Source: JACDAN01 sp963827705 (GTDB taxonomy: Bacteria; Actinomycetota; Thermoleophilia; Gaiellales; Gaiellaceae). Taken from it: a DNA stretch of 64,000 bases. A program made the position numbers and the translations under genes. The notes under the pieces are model-generated. The model was not told the origin of the DNA. It saw nothing but the letters and a program-made list of their open reading frames with translations, and made no database searches. The stretch spans positions 54,370-118,369 of the forward strand of contig CAWHBN010000014.1 in the NCBI GenBank assembly GCA_963827705.1, read 5' to 3'. Shown here one piece after another: positions 46,553 through 56,661 of the stretch; position 1 is the stretch's first letter; each line of letters starts with the position of its first letter.

Positions 46553-46732
46553 TTAGCGCTCGAGCTCGATGACGGCACTCTCCGACTCGAGGTACGCCAG
46601 CCGGAACTGGCCGTCGCGCCTGTGGCTGTGCGACTTTACGGTAGCGCCAAACCCCCGAAGACATTGAGGTCCGTACCCGAGGCGAACCGACATGTAACCG
46701 TGTGGTCGCAGCTGCTGCTTGAGCTCCCCCAC
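46553..46732 (-). CDS. 59-residue hypothetical protein
   Basis: A short open frame from GTG 46732 to TAA 46553 with convincing protein character: ELKQQLRPHGYMSVRLGYG in the first half and DGQFRLAYLESESAVIELER at the end. An in-frame TAG lies three codons upstream of the start, and a GGAG Shine-Dalgarno is about 12 bases upstream. A strong GC hairpin follows the stop. It is divergent from the DUF2520-panC-panB operon. I do not know the family; it is short, charged and probably soluble. Confidence 0.55.
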   Translation of the reverse strand: MGELKQQLRPHGYMSVRLGYGPQCLRGFGATVKSHSHRRDGQFRLAYLESESAVIELER

Positions 46733-46781
46733 CGGGAGCTACACTCCGCCGAGCCCGGTATCCGAACCGGAACTGGAGCCA

Positions 46782-47447
46782 ATGAGAATCGAAAGCGTGA
46801 ACGTGGTCGGCCGTGGCCGTGTCGGCTCGGCCGTCGCCGCTCGCCTCGAGGAGCGGAGCGTCGCACTGCGCGAGGACGACGCCGAGGTCGTCCTGCTGTG
46901 CGTTCCGGACAGCGCTATCACCTCCGCTGCCGAGTGTCAGACACTCGTCAGGTCCCAATGGGTCGGTCATACGAGCGGGGCCACGCCCCTGACGGCGATC
47001 CCGCACGCTCGCCGCTTCGGACTTCATCCGCTGCAGACGTTCAACCGCTCCGGGGACCCGGCGCAACTCGACGGCGCCTACGCAGCGGTGACCGGTGAGA
47101 CCGCGGAGGCACGAGCGATCGGACGTGCGCTTGCCGAGCTCCTCGGCCTGACCGCCTTCGACCTGGCCGAGGCGGACCGGGCCGTTTATCACGCGGGCGC
47201 GGCGATCGCGTCCAACTACCTCGTCACGCTCCACCGCGCGGCGAGCGAGCTCTTCGAAGAGGCCGGCGCGCCGCCGGCGGGGCTCGAGCCGTTGATGCGC
47301 CGTGTGATCGGCAACGGATTCGAGCTCACAGGCCCGATCGCGCGCGGGGACTGGGAAACGGTCGAGCGCCACATCGCGGCGCTGCGCGAGCGGCGACCGC
47401 AGCTCGAGCCGCTCTACCGCGTGCTCGCGGAGGCAACGGCGACGTGA
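46782..47447 (+). CDS. Rossmann-fold DUF2520 protein upstream of panC
   Basis: A 221-residue protein. The N-terminal Rossmann domain has VNVVGRGRVGSAVAARL (GxGxxG), EVVLLCVPDSAI and VGHTSGATPL. The C-terminal DUF2520 half has ARRFGLHPLQTFN, VYHAGAAIASNYLVTLH and LEPLMRRVIGNGFELTGPIARGD. Related proteins resemble pyrroline-carboxylate or ketopantoate reductases and are often linked to panC, so a ketopantoate-reductase-like role is an inference. Residues 51-57 (ECQTLVR) are encoded by repeat copy 5. Start ATG at 46782; it overlaps panC by 4 bp. Confidence 0.85.
   Translation: MRIESVNVVGRGRVGSAVAARLEERSVALREDDAEVVLLCVPDSAITSAAECQTLVRSQWVGHTSGATPLTAIPHARRFGLHPLQTFNRSGDPAQLDGAYAAVTGETAEARAIGRALAELLGLTAFDLAEADRAVYHAGAAIASNYLVTLHRAASELFEEAGAPPAGLEPLMRRVIGNGFELTGPIARGDWETVERHIAALRERRPQLEPLYRVLAEATAT
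46932..46950. repeat. GAGTGTCAGACACTC repeat, copy 5 (inside the DUF2520 gene)
   Basis: Core at 46932-46946 followed by GTCA on the plus strand; on the minus strand it reads TGAC then GAGTGTCTGACACTC. It encodes E-C-Q-T-L-V in the DUF2520 frame, within the helix that follows the NAD-binding VPDSAI strand. There is little length change relative to what I expect for the family. Confidence 0.88.
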
Positions 47448-48205
47448 GAGTCGTGCGCACGATCGCCGAGCTCCAGCTCGACCGTCCGGATGGGACCGTC
47501 GGCCTCGTCCCGACGATGGGGTCGTTTCACGAGGGGCACCTCGCCCTGTTCCAGGCTGCCCGCAAGGAGAACGACGTCGTCGTCGTAAGCCTGTTCGTGA
47601 ACCCCGCGCAATTCGACCAGCCGTCAGACCTTTCCGGCTACCCACGGGACGAGGCGCACGACGCCGAGCTCGCCGAGCGAGCAGGCGTCGACGTCCTCTT
47701 CGCCCCGAGCGTGAAGGAGCTCTACCCGGAGGGCTACGAGACGTGGGTCGACGTCGAGAGGCTCGGCTCGATCCTCGAGGGCGAGTCTCGGCCCGGCCAC
47801 TTTCGCGGCGTCGCGACGATCTGCCTGAAGCTCTTCAACCTCGTCCGCCCCCAGCGCGCCTACTTCGGCCAGAAGGACGCGCAGCAGACCGCCGTCGTCC
47901 GCCGGCTCGTGCGCGACCTGAACGTTCCGGTCGAGATCCGCGTCGTCCCAACCGTGCGTGACGAGGACGGCCTCGCGCTGTCGTCCCGCAACGTCCAGCT
48001 CTCGCTCGGCGAGCGCAAGCGGGCGCTCGCCCTCCCCCGCGCCCTTGCGACTCGCGATCCGAAGCAGGCGCGAGAGCTTCTCGACGGCCTCGAAGTGGAC
48101 TACGTCGAGGTTGCGGACTTCGAGCCAAGGGTCCTAGCTGCCGCCGTGCGCGTCGGCGCCACGCGTCTCATCGACAACGTCGTCCTGGAAGGAGAACCGG
48201 CATGA
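47444..48205 (+). CDS. panC: Pantothenate synthetase PanC
   Basis: A 253-residue nucleotidyltransferase-fold enzyme: GLVPTMGSFHEGHLALFQAA has the HxGH motif (29-32), VSLFVNPAQFDQPSDLSGYP, HFRGVATICLKLFNLVRPQ, YFGQKDAQQTAVVRRLV and the KMSKS-like ALSSRNVQLS. It joins pantoate and beta-alanine with ATP. At 253 residues it is at the short end of the family; the C-terminal dimer domain is trimmed. Start GTG 47444 and the panB ATG both overlap neighbours by 4 bp. Confidence 0.95.
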   Translation: MRVVRTIAELQLDRPDGTVGLVPTMGSFHEGHLALFQAARKENDVVVVSLFVNPAQFDQPSDLSGYPRDEAHDAELAERAGVDVLFAPSVKELYPEGYETWVDVERLGSILEGESRPGHFRGVATICLKLFNLVRPQRAYFGQKDAQQTAVVRRLVRDLNVPVEIRVVPTVRDEDGLALSSRNVQLSLGERKRALALPRALATRDPKQARELLDGLEVDYVEVADFEPRVLAAAVRVGATRLIDNVVLEGEPA

Positions 48206-49095
48206 CCTCTCATCCCGACTCGTCTACGAAGGTCTCTCTGACAGACCTCACCGACCGCAAGAGTCGTGGGGAGAAGCTCGTGATGGTCACCGCCTACGAC
48301 CATCCTGGCGCCCGCCTCGCGGACGCGGCCGGCGTCGACATCATCCTCGTGGGCGACTCCGCCGCGGACAACGTCCTCGGCTACGACACGACGGTGCCCG
48401 TCACGGTCGACGAGCTCCTCGTGCTCGTTCGGGCGGTCGCCCGAGGAACCGAGCGGGCGCTCGTCGTCGCTGACATGCCGTTCGGCTCGTTCCAGGTCTC
48501 GGACGAGACGGCCGTGGCCAACGCCGTCCGGTTCGTGAAGGAGGCCGGCGCGGACGCGGTCAAGATCGAGGGAGCAGGCCCGTCGCTCGCCCGAGTGCAG
48601 GCGCTCGTCGGCGCCGGCATCCCCGTGATGGGACATGTCGGGCTGACGCCGCAGTCGGCGACCATGCTCGGGGGCTTCAAGGCCCAGGGCCGCACAGCCG
48701 CGAAGGCTCGGCGGCTGCTGGCGGATGCGCGCGCGCTCGAGGCGGCGGGCTGCTTCGCGGTCGTCCTCGAGGCTGTCCCGGCCGAAGTGGCACGTCGAGT
48801 GTCAGACACTCTCCATGTCCCGACGATCGGTATCGGAGCCGGACCTGACTGCGACGGCCAGGTCCTCGTCTGGCACGACCTCCTCGGGCTGAGCGACCGT
48901 CGTCCTGCGCGGTTCGTCAAGCGCTACGCCGACGTCGGATCGGAGATCCGACGGGCGCTGGAGGCCTACGCGGAGGACGTCCGCTCCGGCAATTTCCCCG
49001 CGGCCGAGCACACGTACACGATCCCGGAGGACGAGCTGACGCTATTCGACGCCGCGGCCGATGAGCGCGAGCACGCTCAGGACGCAGACCGCTAG
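48202..49095 (+). CDS. panB: 3-methyl-2-oxobutanoate hydroxymethyltransferase PanB
   Basis: A 297-residue TIM-barrel enzyme: LVMVTAYDHPGARLADAAG, ILVGDSAADNVLGY (Mg-binding Asp), VVADMPFGSFQVS, AVKIEGAGPSLARVQALVG, MGHVGLTPQSATMLGGFKAQG and catalytic Glu190 in FAVVLEAVPAEV, then PTIGIGAGPDCDGQVLVWHD. It makes ketopantoate. The segment VSDTLH (200-205) is encoded by repeat copy 6 but sits at the usual position without changing the loop length. The gene overlaps the convergent YIP1-like gene by 54 bp. Confidence 0.96.
   Translation: MTSHPDSSTKVSLTDLTDRKSRGEKLVMVTAYDHPGARLADAAGVDIILVGDSAADNVLGYDTTVPVTVDELLVLVRAVARGTERALVVADMPFGSFQVSDETAVANAVRFVKEAGADAVKIEGAGPSLARVQALVGAGIPVMGHVGLTPQSATMLGGFKAQGRTAAKARRLLADARALEAAGCFAVVLEAVPAEVARRVSDTLHVPTIGIGAGPDCDGQVLVWHDLLGLSDRRPARFVKRYADVGSEIRRALEAYAEDVRSGNFPAAEHTYTIPEDELTLFDAAADEREHAQDADR
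48797..48817. repeat. GAGTGTCAGACACTC repeat, copy 6 (inside panB)
   Basis: Core at 48797-48811, followed by TCCATGTC; on the minus strand the flank reads ACATGGA before the core, a near-match to ACATGAC. In the panB frame it codes R-V-S-D-T-L, replacing residues of a helix just before the conserved GIGAG turn. No length change is evident. Confidence 0.88.
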
Positions 49096-49608
49096 CGCGC
49101 CGAGCCAGACGACGGTCAGCACGACAGCCGCCGCGGACTGGCGGTACGACCAGCGCTGCACGACGGCCAGCCCGAGCACGAGCACCGAAACCATCCAGAG
49201 CCCGGGCAGCACGAGCAGCGGCGGGAAGAGCAGCCACGCCGGCAGCGCGAGGACGAGCGGAGCGAGGGCAAATGCCAACACATGCCGGGTCCGCCGGCGG
49301 CTTCCGCCACCTCCTAGCCGCTCGACGACGAACGAGAGTCCCCAGCCGAGCACCCAGTATCCGATGAACCCGTACGCGAAGCCGGTCGCGAAGATCCAGA
49401 CGAACGTCTCGAGAGCGTCGAGGTCGTCGAGCGCACCGGCGCTGGCAGTCGCGAGCGCCGCGGCAACCCCGCCCACGAAGGCGAGCACGACGACCACGTC
49501 CTGACGGTCGCCGGCGGACTCGACGGAGTCGTCTCGCAGCGCTTCGAAGACCTCGCGCGGGTGCGCCAGCACGCGCACTGCGCGGCGCGCCCACGCACTC
49601 TCGTTCAC
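49042..49608 (-). CDS. YIP1-like membrane protein
   Basis: A 188-residue protein with a soluble N-terminus (VRVLAHPREVFEALRDD) and about five hydrophobic helices (VVVLAFVGGVAAALATA, FVWIFATGFAYGFIGYWVLG, LAFALAPLVLALPAWLLFP, LVLPGLWMVSVLVLGLAVVQ, AVVLTVVWLGALAVCVL). The short helix-turn RALAHPREVF-like start and the terminal helices fit the YIP1 (Pfam Yip1) family. It converges on panB with a 54-bp overlap and overlaps the methyltransferase gene by 4 bp. Confidence 0.7.
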   Translation of the reverse strand: MNESAWARRAVRVLAHPREVFEALRDDSVESAGDRQDVVVVLAFVGGVAAALATASAGALDDLDALETFVWIFATGFAYGFIGYWVLGWGLSFVVERLGGGGSRRRTRHVLAFALAPLVLALPAWLLFPPLLVLPGLWMVSVLVLGLAVVQRWSYRQSAAAVVLTVVWLGALAVCVLSVLALIGRGVE

Positions 49609-50268
49609 TGCGTGCGGGCCATGACGGTGATCCCTTCACGGAGACTGCGCGGCATCATCCGGCCGACCGCCCGGTAGGCCCGGTTCTTCCGTGAGCCGTG
49701 GTCGAAGTAGTTCTCCGTCAGGACGTGCGTGACCTCGAGGCCGGCCTCCCCCACGGCCGACACGAGCTCGTCGACCGTGTGCTCGTGAAAGTGCCCGGGG
49801 TTGCCGGACTCCTCGCGAATCGGGTCGTAGGGGTTACGCCCGAACAGCATGCGGATCCGCTTCGCCAGGGCCGTGGCGTTGGGCGTCTGCAGGATCAGGT
49901 GGCCGCCGGGAGCGAGCCCGGAAGCCAGGAATCGCAAGACTGGGACGGTCGCAACGTGCAGGTGCTCGATCACCTCGCTGCAGACGACGACGTCGTGTGG
50001 CTCGAGCACGGGGTAGTTCGGGTCGTTGAGATCGAACTGCTCATGCGACTCGTGCTCGCGGAGCGGGAAGCGGTTGTCGTGCCAGCCGAGCGTGTTGACG
50101 GTCGCGCTCGGGAACGCGTCGCGGAGGAGGACGGTTTCGTAGCTCGGCCCGACAACGAGGATCCGCCCGGGCGCAAGAGGGCGCACGAGCTCGAGCAGCC
50201 GCTCGTACCGTTGCGCATGGGTCCGGAGGTAGATCTGCTCCTCGGGCGCCGTGTAGCGCGCGAGGATG

Positions 50269-50288
<20 letters not shown>
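49605..50288 (-). CDS. Class I SAM-dependent methyltransferase
   Basis: About 227 residues: RILVVGPSYETVLLRDAFP is the SAM motif I (glycine-rich loop), VNTLGWHDNRFP motif post-I, HDVVVCSEVIEHLHVATV motif II with the SEVIEH signature, and APGGHLILQTPN motif III. It belongs to the Methyltransf_11/23-type group. No ATG or GTG lies at the family start; TTG at 50288 overlapping the uvrA 3' end is the best candidate and the true start is uncertain. Substrate unknown. Confidence 0.8.
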
Positions 50289-53097
<2,809 letters not shown>

Positions 53098-53575
53098 AAC
53101 AGGCCAGTTTAGCCTTGCGGTCATGGGCGAACAGATGTTCGCTTGCGGGTCGGACAGCGCTCCACGGCCAGTCCTCCCGGCACTCCACGAGGCCTGCGCG
53201 CACGGGGTTGTCGAGGATGTAGTCAAGCGTGTTCTCGTAATGCTCTTCGTCGTGGACGACCCAGGAGGAGAACCGCTGGCGGAAGAGCGCTCCCTTGCGA
53301 CCGAACCGGGCGTTGTGCTCCCTGGCGTAGTGGCTCTGGATCCACTGCATGGCCGGCGACAGGTCTTCGATCCGGGCGTCGACGAGTGCGTGGTAGTGCG
53401 TCCCCATCAGGCAGAAGGCGTGGAGGCCGAGTCCCCAACGCTTCGAGCCCTGCGTGAGGAGCGCGATGAACGCCCGACAGTCGTCCCCGTCGCAGAACAG
53501 CCAGGTTTCGTGGACGGCGTTCGCGGTCAGGTGGAAGTAGCCGTCTGGCAACTCGGTGCGGAGTATTCGGGCCAC
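53098..53575 (-). CDS. REP-associated tyrosine transposase (RAYT, Y1_Tnp/IS200-like)
   Basis: From GTG 53575 the protein has the RAYT hallmarks: residues 10-14 PDGYF, FCLMGTHYHALVDA with the HUH motif (His60-x-His62), MQWIQSHYAREHNARFGRKGALF, RFSSWVVHDEEHYENTLDYI and LDNPVRAGLVECREDWPWSA. Candidate catalytic Tyr are 83, 113 and 119. The family end is usually near 150-160 residues (about 53100), but the frame stays open into uvrA without a stop, so I set the 3' edge at the uvrA start. A 31-bp palindrome of the window's dispersed repeat lies 77 bp upstream. RAYTs mobilise or shape REP palindromes. Confidence 0.75.
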
Positions 53576-53652
53576 GCATCGACCGTACGGCTCCTCGCTC
53601 TGCGCATCGGCCGCCGACTCGCTTCCTCTCCACTTTTGACACGCCTTCGCGC

Positions 53653-53683
53653 GCCACGGCGAGTGTCAGACACTCGCCGTGGC
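53653..53683. repeat. GAGTGTCAGACACTC repeat, copy 7 (31-bp perfect palindrome upstream of RAYT)
   Basis: Core at 53661-53675 flanked by GCCACGGC on the left and GCCGTGGC on the right, a perfect 31-bp odd-centred palindrome. It lies 16 bp after the stop of the PH-domain gene and 77 bp before the RAYT start. Its flanks differ from the ACATGAC flank of the other copies. The right arm also takes part in the terminator hairpin at 53675-53699, so two structures compete. Confidence 0.92.
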
Positions 53684-53699
53684 CCGAAGGGCCACGGCG
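53675..53699 (-). terminator. Hairpin at the end of the PH-domain gene
   Basis: An 11-bp stem with a GAA loop: C+GCCGTGGCCC (53675-53685) pairs with GGGCCACGGC+G (53689-53699), directly abutting the stop codon of the PH-domain gene on the minus strand. It shares an arm with repeat copy 7. Its energy must be high given the GC content, so it is a likely terminator despite no U-tract. Confidence 0.6.
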
Positions 53700-54125
53700 C
53701 TACTCGGCGAGGCGTTCTACTAAGCGGTAGACGCTCTTCGGCTTCGGGAGGTGGTCGAGGGCCAGCGGGCCTACGACCACCGTTCCGTAGCCGAGAAGCT
53801 GCCCCACAAGGGTCTGCTCGAGCTCCACCGCCTCGATCGCTCCTAGCCGCACGGACTGCGCGCGGCGGCTCCACGTCCCACCGACCAGGAAGACTTTGTC
53901 CGTCGTCACGACGACGCGCGTCCGCTCCCACCTCCAGACGGCGCGCACCGCAATCAACGCGCCCAGCGCGATCAGCGCGGCGCCTGCGAGCGAGAACGGG
54001 CGCGGAGCCGTCGACACGACGCCACCGATACCCGACAGGACGATCGCCCAGAGGAGCGGACGCACGAGGACGATCCCGTGGCGCCTGGCCTCCAGGCACA
54101 CCTCTTCGTCGCGTTCGACGAGCAC
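53700..54125 (-). CDS. PH-domain (DUF304/YdbS-like) membrane protein
   Basis: About 141 residues: LVERDEEVCLEARRHGIVLV then helices PLLWAIVLSGIGGVVST and PFSLAGAALIALGALIAVRAV, followed by the bacterial PH segment RTRVVVTTDKVFLVGGTWSRR, SVRLGAIEAVELEQTLVG and YGTVVVGPLALDHLPKP. This is the bPH2 (DUF304) type, of unknown molecular role at the membrane. GTG 54125 is chosen so that the N-terminus matches the domain start; a longer upstream start overlapping the AI-2E gene is possible. Confidence 0.8.
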   Translation of the reverse strand: MLVERDEEVCLEARRHGIVLVRPLLWAIVLSGIGGVVSTAPRPFSLAGAALIALGALIAVRAVWRWERTRVVVTTDKVFLVGGTWSRRAQSVRLGAIEAVELEQTLVGQLLGYGTVVVGPLALDHLPKPKSVYRLVERLAE

Positions 54126-54189
54126 GCCCGCGGCTTCGCCGCCTTCCAGGAAGTTTCCTTCCGCACGACCGGCGGAACACCCAGGGACG

Positions 54190-55221
54190 ATGAGCGAAAC
54201 CGCGCGCCGAGCCTTCGTCGCCTCCATGGTCGTCCTCGGGGTCGTCGTCGCCGCGCTTGCCCTCTGGAAGCTGAAGATCCTGCTCGCGCTGCTCTTCCTG
54301 GCATTCACCGTCGCCGCCGCCATGCGCCCGGGGGTCGAGGCGCTCCGGCGCCGAGGAGTCCCGCGCGGCGCCGCCGTTCTCCTCCACTATGCCGCGCTCG
54401 TCGCCGCCCTGGGGCTGCTGCTCTGGGCCGTCGTCCCACGCGCGATCACGCAGGTGCAGCACGCGATCGGGGACTCCGAGGACGAGACCGGCCTGAAAGG
54501 CCAGCTGCTCGGCTGGCTGGACGGCCGGCTGGAGCGGCTCCCTCGCCCGGAGGAGCTCGTCGACCCGGCGCTCGAGGTGACGCTGCTGGGCGTGGAGATC
54601 GCAGTCGGCATCCTCTTCATCTTCGCCGCGGCCGCCTACTGGGTCTTCGAGCGCGACGACGCCGTCCGCTTCGTGACCTCGCTGCTCCCCGTCCGCCACC
54701 GCAAGCTGGTCCACGACACGTGGGACCTCATCGACCTGAAGCTCGGCGCCTACGTCCGCGGCCAGGCGCTGCTGATCACGCTGGTCGCGACCGTGCTCTC
54801 GATCTGCTTCTGGGCGATCGGGCTGCCGTTCTGGCTGCTGATCGCGATCTTCGCCGGGATCGTCGAGATCGTGCCGGTCATCGGGCCGCTCATTGCCGGC
54901 GCGCTCGCCGTAGGCGTCGGCCTGACCGTCTCGGTCGGCGTCGGAATCGCCGCAGGCGTCGTCGTCCTCGTGGTCCGCCTACTCGAGGACTACCTCGTGA
55001 TCCCTCGCGTGCTCGGGGACGCCGTCGGGCTCTCCCCGCTCGTCGTGCTCACCTCGGTCGCGGCCGCAGTGCTGCTGTTCGGCGAGTTCGCAGTCCTAAT
55101 TGCGATCCCGCTGGCGGCGGTCGTCGCCACGCTTTTCGACGTGATCGTGCGGAACAAGAACCCGGCCGAGGAAGACGTTCCGACCGTCCTCTTCCCCGCG
55201 CAGGACGCGGAAAGCCCCTAG
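54190..55221 (+). CDS. AI-2E family (PerM-like) membrane transporter
   Basis: A 343-residue protein with the AI-2E layout: N-terminal helices (RAFVASMVVLGVVVAALALW, ILLALLFLAFTVAAAMRPG), a loop with GVPRGAAVLLHYAALVAALG, a central soluble part with DLIDLKLGAYVRGQALLITL, and the C-terminal helices (ICFWAIGLPFWLLIAIFAGI, IPRVLGDAVGLSPLVVLTS). Members export or exchange small molecules and ions; the AI-2 role is unproven for most. Start ATG 54190 is divergent from the PH-domain gene. Confidence 0.88.
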   Translation: MSETARRAFVASMVVLGVVVAALALWKLKILLALLFLAFTVAAAMRPGVEALRRRGVPRGAAVLLHYAALVAALGLLLWAVVPRAITQVQHAIGDSEDETGLKGQLLGWLDGRLERLPRPEELVDPALEVTLLGVEIAVGILFIFAAAAYWVFERDDAVRFVTSLLPVRHRKLVHDTWDLIDLKLGAYVRGQALLITLVATVLSICFWAIGLPFWLLIAIFAGIVEIVPVIGPLIAGALAVGVGLTVSVGVGIAAGVVVLVVRLLEDYLVIPRVLGDAVGLSPLVVLTSVAAAVLLFGEFAVLIAIPLAAVVATLFDVIVRNKNPAEEDVPTVLFPAQDAESP

Positions 55222-55225
55222 GGCG

Positions 55226-55465
55226 TCAAGCCCTGCGCCACTTCCCGAAGATGAGCCCGCCGATCGTGAACCCGAGCCCGAACGTCCCGAGCGTGAAGGC
55301 GAAAAGCGTCACCGCCTTCCGCATCTTCGAGAGGCGCTGCCACCGGCCGAGCGCCTCCTCCTCGTCGGTCGTCAGCGGTTCGCCGCGCCGCTTCTTGCGC
55401 AGCGCACCGCCCGCTCTCAGCCCGAGATAGAGGTCGTCAAAGATCTCTGTGGGCTCATCGACCAC
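55226..55465 (-). CDS. Small hypothetical protein with one or two C-terminal helices
   Basis: A 79-residue protein from GTG 55465. It has an acidic N-terminus (DEPTEIFDDLYLGLRAGGALRKK), a central TDEEEALGRWQRLSKMRK and a hydrophobic C-terminal segment (AVTLFAFTLGTFGLGFTIGGLIFG). It converges on the AI-2E gene with only 4 bp between the stops. I do not recognise a family. The gene pairs back-to-back with the metallophosphoesterase gene. Confidence 0.6.
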   Translation of the reverse strand: MVDEPTEIFDDLYLGLRAGGALRKKRRGEPLTTDEEEALGRWQRLSKMRKAVTLFAFTLGTFGLGFTIGGLIFGKWRRA

Positions 55466-55493
55466 GCCTCTGAGTGTATAGCCTGCCCCGCCC

Positions 55494-56330
55494 GTGGCCG
55501 GCCAGCGGATACGAGTTCTGCACCTTTCCGACCTGCATTTCGGAAGCCATGACGACCCTCGTCTGGAACCCGGGCTCGAGGGTCTGATCGAGCGGGTCGA
55601 CCCGGAGCTGATCATCGCGAGCGGCGACCTGACACACAGGGGCCGCGCCGAGGAGCACGACCGGGCGGCAGCCTTCCTGCGCGGCCTCGCCCGGCCCGTC
55701 GTGGCCGTGCCCGGGAACCACGACATCCCCTACACGCCGATCGCGCGGTTCACGCAGACGTGGAAGCAATTCGAGCGCCACTGGGAGACGACTGAGCCCG
55801 TCTACCGCTCCGACACGCTTTTCGTCGTCGGGCTGAACTCGGTGCGGCCGTGGCTCCAGCAGTCGGGCCGCCTACGCTCGGCCCAGCTCCGGTCTGCGGC
55901 CGAGCATCTCGAGCAGGCGCCTGAGTCGGCCCTCCGGATCGTCGTCCTCCACCACCACCTGCTGGGAGCGCCCTGGCGTTCGCGCAAGAAGCCGGTCGCC
56001 CGCCGCAGCAAGGTGCTCGCGGCGCTGGTCGATGCCGGCGCCGAGCTGATCCTCGCCGGCCACATCCACCAGGCCACCATGAGCGAGCGGCACGAGTTCG
56101 AGGTCGTGCGCAGCGACATCCGTGGCGTCACCGTCTCGATCGCGCCCGGGCTCGGCCAGCCGCGCCCGGACCGCCGCGGTGAGGCGCGCGGACTGCTCGT
56201 CTACGAGTCGGACGACGACGAGCTGTCGGTGGAGACGTACATCTGGCGGGAGGACGACTGGGGGCTTTCCGCGCTCCGCCGCTTTCCGCGAGGGCGCGGG
56301 CCGCTTGCCGCCCAGCCGACTCCCACCTAG
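55494..56330 (+). CDS. Metallophosphoesterase (calcineurin-like)
   Basis: A 278-residue cytosolic phosphoesterase with the full metal site set: RVLHLSDLHFGSHDD (DxH), LIIASGDLTHRG (GD), VAVPGNHDIPY (GNHD) and LILAGHIHQATM (GHxH). The class covers nucleases, phosphodiesterases and nucleotide hydrolases; substrate unknown. Start GTG 55494 lies 28 bp from the divergent small gene. Confidence 0.9.
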   Translation: MAGQRIRVLHLSDLHFGSHDDPRLEPGLEGLIERVDPELIIASGDLTHRGRAEEHDRAAAFLRGLARPVVAVPGNHDIPYTPIARFTQTWKQFERHWETTEPVYRSDTLFVVGLNSVRPWLQQSGRLRSAQLRSAAEHLEQAPESALRIVVLHHHLLGAPWRSRKKPVARRSKVLAALVDAGAELILAGHIHQATMSERHEFEVVRSDIRGVTVSIAPGLGQPRPDRRGEARGLLVYESDDDELSVETYIWREDDWGLSALRRFPRGRGPLAAQPTPT

Positions 56331-56400
56331 GAGGGCTTGGCGGAACGCCTGCTGAGCCGCAGGGCCGCGCTGCTCGCCCCGAGGTCTGCGTCCTCAGTCG

Positions 56401-56425
56401 CGCCCGTATCGCATTGATACGGGCG
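56401..56425 (+). terminator. Hairpin after the metallophosphoesterase gene
   Basis: A perfect 10-bp stem: CGCCCGTATC (56401-56410), loop GCATT, GATACGGGCG (56416-56425), 70 bp past the phosphoesterase stop. No T-run follows (GCTCCC), but the position suits a terminator for the plus-strand gene and for the small minus-strand gene at 56501. Confidence 0.55.
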
Positions 56426-56500
56426 CTCCCTGCGTCCTTGCCTCGGAACGACCATCGCACCCCTGCAACGAGCGACGTCCCGCCAATCCCTCCGAACTGA

Positions 56501-56641
56501 TCAGTACCAGCGGCCCCTTGCGAATCCGCCGAAGGCGATGAGCCCGATCAGCGCGATGATGATCCCGATCCAGAGATTCCAGACGATGGCGAGGATGATC
56601 CCCACGATGACCAGGATCCCGCCAAGACCGATTCCGCCCAA
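56501..56641 (-). CDS. 46-residue membrane peptide
   Basis: A short gene (TTG 56641, TGA 56501) with a strong GGAGG Shine-Dalgarno 4 bases upstream. The protein is almost entirely hydrophobic: GGIGLGGILVIVGIILAIVW, a NLW turn, then IGIIIALIGLIAFGGFARGRWY. Two transmembrane helices are likely. It is 20 bp downstream of the GlsB-family gene and on the same strand, so they may be co-transcribed. Function unknown; small proteins of this kind often accompany stress or envelope genes. Confidence 0.75.
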   Translation of the reverse strand: MGGIGLGGILVIVGIILAIVWNLWIGIIIALIGLIAFGGFARGRWY

Positions 56642-56661
56642 AGCTCCTCCTTCTGGTTGCT

